This document shows, in pieces, positions 9,068 through 22,233 of a DNA stretch of 64,000 bases. The stretch covers positions 868,001-932,000 of the forward strand of contig JAXLYE010000004.1 of NCBI GenBank assembly GCA_046351595.1, read 5' to 3'. The notes beneath the pieces were generated by a model. That model saw only the letters and a list, made by a program, of their open reading frames with translations. It had not been told where the DNA came from and made no database searches. The DNA comes from JAXLYE01 sp046351595. GTDB lineage: Bacteria; Myxococcota_A; Polyangia; Palsa-1104; JAEUJZ01. Position 1 is the stretch's first letter, and every line of letters starts with the position of its first letter. The translations under genes and the position numbers were made by a program.

Positions 9068-10048
9068 ATGCTCGTCGCTGTTACCGGCGCCTCTGGCCAC
9101 GTTGGCGGCAACCTCATCCGCGAGCTGCTCAAGCGCGGCCGCACGGTCCGCGCCCTCGTCCGTCCCGGCGACACCCGCGCCATCGAGGGTCTGGAGGTCG
9201 AGCGCAGCTACGGCGATCTGCTCGACCAGGAGTCGCTGACGCGCGCCTTCGCCGGCGCCGAAGTCGTCTACCACCTGGCCGCCCGCATCTCGATCCGCAG
9301 CGGTGACGAGGCCGAGGTCTTCCGCGTCAACGTCGACGGCACGCGCAACGTCGTCGAGTCGTGCCTGCGCAGCGGCGTCCGCCGGCTGGTGCACTTCTCG
9401 TCGGTGCACGCCTTCCACCAGGTGCCGCACCACGAGCCCATCGACGAGGCGCGGCCGATCGCCGACTTCGACGGCACGCTGCCGTACGACCGCTCCAAGG
9501 CGCGCGGCGAGCGCGAGATCACCGCCGGGCTCGCGCGCGGTCTCGACGCGGTCATCGTCAACCCCTCGGGCATCATCGGTCCGTACGACTTCAAGCCGTC
9601 GCCGCTCGGCGAGGTGCTGCTGAAGATGGCGCAGCGCCGGCTGCCCGGCCTGGTCGACGCCGGCTACGACTGGGTCGACGTGCGCGACGTCGTCGAGGCG
9701 GCCCTGCGCGCCGAGGAGCGCGGCAAGCCCGGCGACAAGTACCTGGTGCCCGGCCACTGGGCGCCGATCCGCCGCCTCGCCGAGATCGTCCACTCGTTCA
9801 CCGGCGCGCGGCCGCCCCGGCTGGTGGCGCCGCTGTGGCTGGCGCGCTTCGGCGCCCCCTTCTCCGAGGGCTTCGCCAAGCTCACCGGCAAGCGGCCGCA
9901 GTTTACCAGCCACTCGCTACAGGTCCTGGCCGGCAACAGCCGCTTCCTCAGCCACAAGGCGCAGCGCGAGCTCGACCACAAGCCGCGTCCGCTCGAAGAG
10001 ACGATCGGCGACGCGCTGTCGTGGTATCGGTCGAACGGTTATCTGTAA
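9068..10048 (+). CDS. NAD(P)-dependent epimerase/dehydratase-like protein (extended SDR)
   Basis: Translation of 326 residues. Rossmann nucleotide-binding motif TGASGHVG at residues 6-13, and active-site YDRSK with Tyr140 and Lys144. Family members reduce or epimerise sugar nucleotides, dihydroflavonol-type ketones or sterol precursors. The overall pattern (NPSGIIGPYD, DVRDVVEAAL) is closest to dihydroflavonol-4-reductase-like bacterial SDRs. The substrate cannot be read from sequence. The downstream neighbour is a steroid-reductase-like membrane protein, which allows an isoprenoid or steroid role, but that is only inference. AGAGAGG just upstream of ATG 9068 serves as the ribosome site. Confidence 0.85.
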   Translation: MLVAVTGASGHVGGNLIRELLKRGRTVRALVRPGDTRAIEGLEVERSYGDLLDQESLTRAFAGAEVVYHLAARISIRSGDEAEVFRVNVDGTRNVVESCLRSGVRRLVHFSSVHAFHQVPHHEPIDEARPIADFDGTLPYDRSKARGEREITAGLARGLDAVIVNPSGIIGPYDFKPSPLGEVLLKMAQRRLPGLVDAGYDWVDVRDVVEAALRAEERGKPGDKYLVPGHWAPIRRLAEIVHSFTGARPPRLVAPLWLARFGAPFSEGFAKLTGKRPQFTSHSLQVLAGNSRFLSHKAQRELDHKPRPLEETIGDALSWYRSNGYL

Positions 10049-10076
10049 GCCGCTGTTCAATCGAACAGTCCCTTAC
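10045..10076. promoter_or_regulatory. Nested inverted repeat with CTGT-N8-ACAG core
   Basis: GTAAG (10045-10049) and CTTAC (10072-10076) enclose CTGTTC-AATC-GAACAG (10053-10068). It overlaps the stop codon of the SDR gene and lies about 60 nt before the next start. It could fold as a hairpin or act as an operator; the core fits the Escherichia coli type LexA pattern CTGT-N8-ACAG. Confidence 0.4.
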
Positions 10077-10132
10077 GGCCGTCCTGACCAGCCTGCCTTC
10101 ATAGCCACATAACCCCAACACCGAGCTTGCCC

Positions 10133-10888
10133 ATGACCGAAGAAACCTTCTACTGGGCCCTCTTGTATTCCTACATAGGGCTGGCGATAATGACCGCGGT
10201 TTCGCTGCTGTTCATCGCCGCGCCCTACGGCCGACACAGCCGCGGCGGGTTCGGGCCGCGCGTGCCGAGCCGCATCGGCTGGCTGCTCATGGAGGCGCCG
10301 GCGTCCCTCGGGCCGCTGGCCCTGTTCCTGCTTTCCGGCCGGCGCGACCCGGTGACCGTGGCGTTCCTGCTGATCTGGCAGGCGCACTACGTCCACCGCG
10401 CCTTCATCTTCCCGTTCCGGATGCGCGCCGGCGCACCGATGCCGATCCTGGTTGCGCTCATGGGCCTCACCTTCAACTTCGGCAACGGCTACCTGAACTG
10501 GCGCTACCTGACCTGGCTGGCCCCCGCCTATCCCGCAGAGTGGCTGTCGGATCCGCGCTTCCTCTTGGGCCTCGTGCTGTTTGCTGCGGGCATGGCCGTC
10601 AATCAACACAGCGACTGGATCCTTTTGCACCTGCGCAAGCCCGGCGAGACCGGCTACAAGATCCCGCACGGCGGCATGTACCGCTTCGTCTCGTGCCCCA
10701 ACTACCTCGGCGAGTGCGTGGAGTGGCTGGGGTGGGCGCTCTTGACCTGGTCGCTGCCCGGTCTGGTCTTCGCGCTGTGGACGGCGGCGAACTTGGTCCC
10801 GCGCGCGATCGCGCACCACCGCGACTACCTCCGTCGCTTCCCCGACTATCCGACGGAGCGGCGGGCGGTGATCCCGTTCGTGCTGTGA
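10133..10888 (+). CDS. Steroid 5-alpha-reductase-family membrane enzyme
   Basis: Translation of 251 residues with about six hydrophobic segments. The C-terminal third has the family signature: NQHSDWILLHLRKPGETGYKIPHGG, then YRFVSCPNYLGECVEWLGWAL, and a terminal RR.DYP..RRAVIPFVL (sampled). Eukaryotic relatives reduce the delta-4 double bond of 3-oxosteroids with NADPH. Bacterial ones probably act on sterol-like or other isoprenoid enones. The ATG at 10133 is chosen over TTG 10127. The preceding SDR on the same strand may share a pathway, but the 84-bp gap contains a palindrome, so the two may be controlled separately. Confidence 0.88.
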   Translation: MTEETFYWALLYSYIGLAIMTAVSLLFIAAPYGRHSRGGFGPRVPSRIGWLLMEAPASLGPLALFLLSGRRDPVTVAFLLIWQAHYVHRAFIFPFRMRAGAPMPILVALMGLTFNFGNGYLNWRYLTWLAPAYPAEWLSDPRFLLGLVLFAAGMAVNQHSDWILLHLRKPGETGYKIPHGGMYRFVSCPNYLGECVEWLGWALLTWSLPGLVFALWTAANLVPRAIAHHRDYLRRFPDYPTERRAVIPFVL

Positions 10889-11012
10889 GCGTCGCTCGGC
10901 CCGCGCGCCGAAAAATCGGCCGGCTGCCAAAGATGGCAGGTGACAGGACGTGGGCCGTTGTAGGAAATAGAAGGCCAGGTAAACCTAACGACCCAAGTTG
11001 CGGAGAAGCTCG

Positions 11013-13316
11013 ATGACTGTTTCGCGTTTGTTCATCCTCGGTGCGCTGGCAGGTGGCGGGGCGCTCGTCGGCGGAGCGGCCGGAGTGTCGGCCCAGACCG
11101 CAGCGCCTGCCGCCAAGCCCGCTGCTGCACCGGCTCCGAAGGCGCCGGCTGCGACGACGGTCGGGGTCAAGGCTGCGGCTCCTGCGCCGGCTCCGGCCGC
11201 GGCTCCGGCCGCGGCGGCAGCGCCCAAGGCCGCGGCTCCGGCGGCCAAGGCCGCGGCTCCGATGGTCAAGGCCGCGACGCCGGCGGTCGCTCCCGCGGCC
11301 CAGGCCGGGGCGACGGCGGCGGTGGCCAAGCCGGCCGCTCCGATGAAGTACCCGTACAGCCTGCCCGAGGCCAAGGTCCGCGCGACCCATAACCAGGTCG
11401 AGGTCACCGCGGGCGCCGAGCGCCGCCCGGCCAACAAGGACGAGTGGGTGCTGCCCGGTCAGACCGTCGAGTCGCAGCCGAACTCCGGCGCCGAGGTCGA
11501 CTTCGCCGACGGCACGCGGCTGTCGGTGGGCGAGAGCACGACGGTCAGCGTCTACGGCGTCGCCCCGGCGGTGGTGCCCGGCAAGAAGCCAGCCAAGTTC
11601 ACCCCGGGCAACACCACGGTCAGCAAGGGGGACGTCGTCGTCGCGGTCGCGGCTCCGGCCCCGGCGGCGGCGCCTGCTCCCGGTGCCAAGCCCGGTGCCA
11701 AGTCCGCGGCCAAGGCGCCGGCGCTGAAGACGCCGCGCTCGGCCAACCTCGGCACGCCGGTCGGCAAGGTCGCGGTGACGCCCGGCAGCACCGCGCGCAT
11801 CTCGGTCGACCCGACGGGCCTGACCCGCGTCTCGGTCTACGCCGGCACCGCGACGCTGACGGGCAAGGGCAAGCCGATCCAGATCCAGGCCGGCAGCGGC
11901 AGCCGCATCGCGGACCTGAAGACGCCGCCGACCGCCGCCGCGCCGCTGCCCGCCGCGCCGACGCTGCAGGGCGTGCAGCCGCTGGCCCTGTCGACGGGCG
12001 AGCCGGTGGACGTCAAGGGCACGGTGGCCTCCGCGGACACCGCGCCGCCGGCGCAGTGGCACATCCAGATCGCCACCGACGCGGGCTTCGAGGGCGTCGT
12101 GCGCGAGGCGCGCGTCGGCGCCACCGAGAGCCGGCTGGTCGCCGCGCCGCTCGGGCCGGGCGAGTACTCGGTCCGCGCCAGCTCCGTCAACGCCGACGGC
12201 ATCGAGGGCCCGTGGAGCCAGGTCGCGACGGTCAAGGTCGCCAAGGTCACGCTGTGGCCGGGCGGCAACGGCCAGCGCGCCGCGGTGCAGGTCGACGCCA
12301 AGGGAGTCTACTGCGGCCTCGACGGCGCGGCGCCGGGTCCGGCGGGCGGGCCGATGCCGCTGGCGCCGGCGCAGGAGCACGTGGTGCAGTGCTCGACCTC
12401 GCCGAGCGGCGCCGCTCCCGAGGAGACCGCGCAGTTCCGCGTCACCGCGGCCCAGAGCGGCCCGCTGGTGGCCAAGCTCGAGGCCGGGACCGCGGTGCGC
12501 GGACCGGCGCCGGCCAAGGGCCAGCCGAACGAGGTCACGCGCGAGGTGCGGGTGTCGCTGGCCGACGCCGCCGGCAACCCGATCTCGGGCGCGACGGTGA
12601 AGGCCGAGGCGCCGGGCGCGACTGCGGACGTGGCCAAGGAGGTCCCGGGCACCGGCACCTACGTGGCGACGCTGCGCTACCCCGAGAACGTGCCGTCGCC
12701 GCAGACCGCCAAGTTTGTGATCAACGGCGTCGAGACCTACGAGGGCCAGCTGCCGGCGCCGCCCGCGCCGGTGACGCCGCCCGCCGAGGAGGCCAAGGCC
12801 ACGGGCGACCAGAAGCCCGAGCCCAAGCGCGCGGCGTTCGAGATGTCGCTGTTCCCGCTGGTCAACATTGACATCCCGCGCGGCGTGTTCGCCGTCGGTG
12901 CGGGCTTCGAGCTGGGCGCGCGCTTCCGGCTGCCGTACGGCGCCCTCGCGCTGGCGCTGCGGCCGCAGTACGAGTACTACGCGCCGGCGCCGGGCGCCTC
13001 GCACGTGGTGGCGGTCGGGCTGCCGATCACGTACCGCTTCCGCTCGCTGAACGCGGACTTTGCGCCCTACATCGGCGTGCTGCCGCAGTTCGCGGCCGAG
13101 TACAGCTTCCTGGCGCGCGACGGCGTGGCCATCGAGGACGGCAGCTGGCGCACCCAGTTCGGCCTCGGCGGCCTGCTCGGCGCCGAGCTGCGTCTGCGTC
13201 GCGGCTCGGTCTTCGTCGAGGGCGGCTACCGCCACATGCTGAACCGCGACCAGCGCGACGACTTCGCGTCTCTCAACGGCGTGTTCGTCAACCTCGGCTA
13301 CCGCGTCTCGTTCTAG
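11013..13316 (+). CDS. Secreted FecR-like/beta-barrel outer-membrane protein
   Basis: Translation of 767 residues. The signal peptide ends GVSAQ and is followed by about 80 residues of Ala/Pro/Lys-rich low-complexity spacer. Residues about 120-310 look like a FecR-type domain (NSGAEVDFADGTRLSVGEST). A fibronectin-like segment follows (HIQIATDAGFEGVVREARVG), then an Ig-like one (VSLADAAGNPISGATVKAEA). The last 170 residues alternate hydrophobic and polar residues with many Tyr/Phe and end LGYRVSF, the typical end of an outer-membrane barrel. Combining a FecR-like domain with a barrel is unusual and may form a sensor or assembly scaffold at the outer membrane. GGAGAAG precedes the ATG. A kinase gene follows on the same strand. 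Confidence 0.75.
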   Translation: MTVSRLFILGALAGGGALVGGAAGVSAQTAAPAAKPAAAPAPKAPAATTVGVKAAAPAPAPAAAPAAAAAPKAAAPAAKAAAPMVKAATPAVAPAAQAGATAAVAKPAAPMKYPYSLPEAKVRATHNQVEVTAGAERRPANKDEWVLPGQTVESQPNSGAEVDFADGTRLSVGESTTVSVYGVAPAVVPGKKPAKFTPGNTTVSKGDVVVAVAAPAPAAAPAPGAKPGAKSAAKAPALKTPRSANLGTPVGKVAVTPGSTARISVDPTGLTRVSVYAGTATLTGKGKPIQIQAGSGSRIADLKTPPTAAAPLPAAPTLQGVQPLALSTGEPVDVKGTVASADTAPPAQWHIQIATDAGFEGVVREARVGATESRLVAAPLGPGEYSVRASSVNADGIEGPWSQVATVKVAKVTLWPGGNGQRAAVQVDAKGVYCGLDGAAPGPAGGPMPLAPAQEHVVQCSTSPSGAAPEETAQFRVTAAQSGPLVAKLEAGTAVRGPAPAKGQPNEVTREVRVSLADAAGNPISGATVKAEAPGATADVAKEVPGTGTYVATLRYPENVPSPQTAKFVINGVETYEGQLPAPPAPVTPPAEEAKATGDQKPEPKRAAFEMSLFPLVNIDIPRGVFAVGAGFELGARFRLPYGALALALRPQYEYYAPAPGASHVVAVGLPITYRFRSLNADFAPYIGVLPQFAAEYSFLARDGVAIEDGSWRTQFGLGGLLGAELRLRRGSVFVEGGYRHMLNRDQRDDFASLNGVFVNLGYRVSF

Positions 13317-13497
13317 CTCCCGCTTGACCGGGCCCGATCCCCGTCGGGCCTGCCTGCCGCGGCTTCGCGCCCACCTCCCGCTCAGCTCCCTGCCTGCTGC
13401 TGCTGCTTCGGCCACCGGCCCGAGCCAGCGGCCGCGATTGCATCGTGGGGCGAGGCGGTGTTACCGTCACACTACCCGTCAGACTCGGGGCGAGCAG

Positions 13498-16284
<2,787 letters not shown>

Positions 16285-16321
16285 CCGGCGCCGCGGTCGC
16301 GGCTGTGCGCTCCGCCTGGCC

Positions 16322-16369
16322 GGTGCGTCTGGCGGTGCGCCTGGCGATGCGCTATGCGGTGCGCCCCGC
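16322..16369. repeat. Four tandem 12-bp repeats between convergent genes
   Basis: Units GGTGCGTCTGGC, GGTGCGCCTGGC, GATGCGCTATGC and GGTGCGCCCCGC lie head-to-tail in the 102-bp gap between the kinase and AgmX-like stop codons. No hairpin is obvious. Confidence 0.7.
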
Positions 16370-16386
16370 GGCGGCGAGGCGGGCGC

Positions 16387-18003
<1,617 letters not shown>

Positions 18004-18407
18004 CGTCCACCGTCCCCATGGCCAAGGCCCGCGCGCCGACCTCGCACGCCAGGAGCAATGCAGCCACCATGCCGCGTCCGTGCCGGTGGGGAGAGCTGCG
18101 GGGTAGGCCCGAGGGCGGGGCCAGAGAAACAGGAGGCGCTACCAGAGTGCTGAGGCATGAAGGACACGCGGATCTATTCAGAGGCACTATACCCTAAAGC
18201 GCGCTCTCCTTGAAAGCTCGGACCGGCGTGGGCTTAGCCGTACTCCGATGTGCGGCGATGTGCAGGGGCGCGCTCTACTTCGAGCCACGGTTCAGACGGC
18301 GGTTCAGTCGGGGAGCCGGACTTGGGGCGCCCGACTGTGACGCAGCGCGCAGTGCGTCGGAGACAGGGCGGAGGCCGGGGCAGAGGTGTGCATGGTAAGG
18401 TCCGCCC
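18004..18407. other. 404-bp intergenic region between divergent genes
   Basis: No convincing gene. TATAGT on the minus strand (18186-18191) with TTTCAA 18 nt upstream could be the AgmX-like promoter with a 180-nt leader. At the right end is the TAAGGT box of the NlpC/P60 gene. Short duplications (GATGTGC-like near 18247-18262) occur but nothing structured stands out. Confidence 0.5.
18396..18401 (+). promoter_or_regulatory. Putative -10 box TAAGGT, 6 nt before ATG 18408
   Basis: GGTAAGGT lies 6 nt from the ATG with no ribosome site, again implying a leaderless transcript. Confidence 0.5.
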
Positions 18408-19757
18408 ATGCTGCAGACCGTGTTTCCGAGAGAGAGGGAGCGAGGGTGCGGACCGCGGGCGACGGGCCGTGAGACTTCTGGTCCGCGGGGTCCGCGGGGT
18501 CCGCAGGGTCCGCAGGATCCGCAGGATCCGCGGGCGAGGGGGCGAGCGAGCGTGCTCGCCGCGCTGCTGGCCGGGCTGGCGCTCTGCGCGTCGGCGGGCT
18601 CGGGCTGCAGCTCGGGGAGCGCGAGCTCGGCGGCGGAGCCTGCAGGCGCGGCGCCGACGACCGGGCCGTCGCGGGCCTGCGATCGCTCGGCCGAGCTGCT
18701 GCGACCGGCGCGCCAGGCGCTCTTGTCGACGGGACGAGCGGTGGTGGTCACGGCGCTGGCGGACCTTCTGGAGAAGCCCGACGCCGCCGGTGCGCTCGCG
18801 GATCAGGCGCGGCTCGGCGACGTGGTGACGGTGCTGCCGCCGGCGCCCGAGGGGGGCGGGGCGTGCCGCCTGCCGCGCGACGCCTTCGTCGAGGTCGAGA
18901 CCGCGGAGCGCTACCGGGGCTTCGTCGCGGTGACGGCGCTGCGGCCGTGGACCGAGGCGGCGCCGTACCGCAGCGGGCCGCGCGAGCGTGTGGTGGCGCG
19001 CCTGGCGAACGTCTACCCGCAGCCGGACCTGACCAAGAGCAACCCGATGCTGGTGCTGCCGCTCGGCGTCGAGCTGCGGCGCGGGCGCGACCTCGGTCCG
19101 CGCTGGCTCGAGGCGCTGTTGCCCGACGGGCGCACCGGCTACATCCAGCGCGGCGACGTCGGGCCGGCGGTGCAGCCCGGCCAGGCGCCGCTCACCGCCG
19201 CCTGCCTCGTCGAGCACAGCCTGCTGCACGACGGCACGCCCTACCTGTGGGGCGGCCGCTCGACGCTGGGCATCGACTGCTCGGGGCTGGTCGCCAACGC
19301 GTTTGCCGCCTGCGGGGTGCTGGCACCGCGCGACGCCGGGCCGCAGCACGACTGGTCAGAGACGCAGCCTGTGCCCAAGGACGTGTCGGCGCTGCGCCCC
19401 GGCGATCTGCTGTTCTTCGGCTCGGACAGCCTGGTCGGGTCGGCGAGCCTGGCGGCCCCGGCCCCGGGTGGCGGCACCGCACCGCCGTCTCCCCGGATCA
19501 CCCACGTCGGCATCTACGTGAGCGAAGGTCGCTTCGTGCACGCCTCGACCAGCGAGCGCCCGGCGGTCCACATCAGCGACCTGCGTGCGCCCGAGTGGCA
19601 GCGGCGCTGGCTCAGCGTGCGCCGGCACGAGAAGCTCGCTGCGGCGAGCGCCGAGCCGTCGGCGGCAGCGACCGCATCGGCCTCGCCCGGGCCGGCTCCT
19701 GCGGCGGCGCCAGCCTCGGCGAACGGCGCGAACGACACGATCCGACCCCAGAAATAA
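18408..19757 (+). CDS. NlpC/P60-family peptidase lipoprotein with SH3-like region
   Basis: Translation of 449 residues. Residues 230-385 form an NlpC/P60 Cys peptidase: YLWGGRSTLGIDCSGLV with nucleophile Cys291, PGDLLFFGS, and ITHVGIYV with His366. Such enzymes cut the D-Glu/mDAP peptide bonds of peptidoglycan. Two bacterial SH3-like segments precede it (about residues 80-215). The first 45 residues are odd: a Gly-Pro-x collagen-like stretch from six 9-bp repeats before the hydrophobic signal. A lipobox-like AGSGC (Cys67) follows the signal. ATG 18408 is supported by the TAAGGT box, but GTG 18552, directly before the signal helix, is a real alternative that would place the repeats upstream of the gene. 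Confidence 0.82.
   Translation: MLQTVFPRERERGCGPRATGRETSGPRGPRGPQGPQDPQDPRARGRASVLAALLAGLALCASAGSGCSSGSASSAAEPAGAAPTTGPSRACDRSAELLRPARQALLSTGRAVVVTALADLLEKPDAAGALADQARLGDVVTVLPPAPEGGGACRLPRDAFVEVETAERYRGFVAVTALRPWTEAAPYRSGPRERVVARLANVYPQPDLTKSNPMLVLPLGVELRRGRDLGPRWLEALLPDGRTGYIQRGDVGPAVQPGQAPLTAACLVEHSLLHDGTPYLWGGRSTLGIDCSGLVANAFAACGVLAPRDAGPQHDWSETQPVPKDVSALRPGDLLFFGSDSLVGSASLAAPAPGGGTAPPSPRITHVGIYVSEGRFVHASTSERPAVHISDLRAPEWQRRWLSVRRHEKLAAASAEPSAAATASASPGPAPAAAPASANGANDTIRPQK
18480..18533 (+). repeat. Six tandem 9-bp repeats (GGTCCGCGG type)
   Basis: Units GGTCCGCGG x2, GGTCCGCAG x2, GATCCGCAG and GATCCGCGG. In the annotated frame they read Gly-Pro-Arg/Gln then Asp-Pro, i.e. collagen-like, ahead of the signal peptide. 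Confidence 0.85.
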
Positions 19758-19775
19758 AAAATGCCCCGACGGGCA
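19752..19775 (-). terminator. Minus-strand intrinsic terminator with no minus-strand gene
   Basis: Read on the minus strand: TGCCC-GTCG-GGGCA followed by TTTTTTATTT. A longer arm TGCCCCG (19814-19820, minus) can pair with CGGGGCA at 19762-19768. On the plus strand the hairpin has no U-run after it, so it should not end the NlpC/P60 transcript. It would end a leftward RNA starting somewhere in 19776-20088. Confidence 0.45.
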
Positions 19776-20088
19776 GCCTGGCGCTTGGGGGGGCGAACGC
19801 TTCGGCTGAACGGCGGGGCAAGAGGGAATCTACCCACGATGATTCCTCCTGGCTAGCGAAAAATTCACGTCACTTCAGTTTTGTGGATTTACCGAACTCT
19901 ACGTTGTGCGCGACGGCAGCGGACAGCGGATTTGGGGAGCAGGTCACGGCCTGGCCACGTCACGCCGCGGCGTCAGGCCGTGGCCGGACGTATGGCCGGA
20001 CTGCGGTCTTACCGTCGTCGGGAATGTGCTGGTTTGCATTGAATAAGGGTGGTATCGTAAGTAAGCCAACTCACGAGCTTATCAAGCG
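19758..20088. other. 331-bp structured intergenic region, possible minus-strand small RNA
   Basis: No coding ORF is convincing on either strand. It holds the minus-strand terminator, a bulged stem GAGGGAATC/GATTCCTC (about 19823-19849), and a strong palindromic block at 19945-19982. The left 200 bp are much more A/T-rich than the surroundings. TATCGT at 20053-20058 may be the promoter of the kinase-SUMF1 gene, giving a leader of about 24 nt. A small RNA is an inference only. Confidence 0.4.
19945..19982. promoter_or_regulatory. Extended palindrome upstream of the kinase-CHAT unit
   Basis: CACGGCCTG (19945-19953) is inverted exactly as CAGGCCGTG (19974-19982). Between them is a perfect 12-bp palindrome ACGCCGCGGCGT (19962-19973). 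GGCCACG/CGTGGCC offers an alternative pairing. Could be an operator or an RNA switch. Confidence 0.5.

Positions 20089-22229
<2,141 letters not shown>

Positions 22230-22233
<4 letters not shown>

Noticed and set aside
6265..9183. Minus-strand ORF of 972 codons
   Set aside because: Antisense to the zinc-ribbon, CHAD and AAA+ genes; high GC keeps the frame open by chance.
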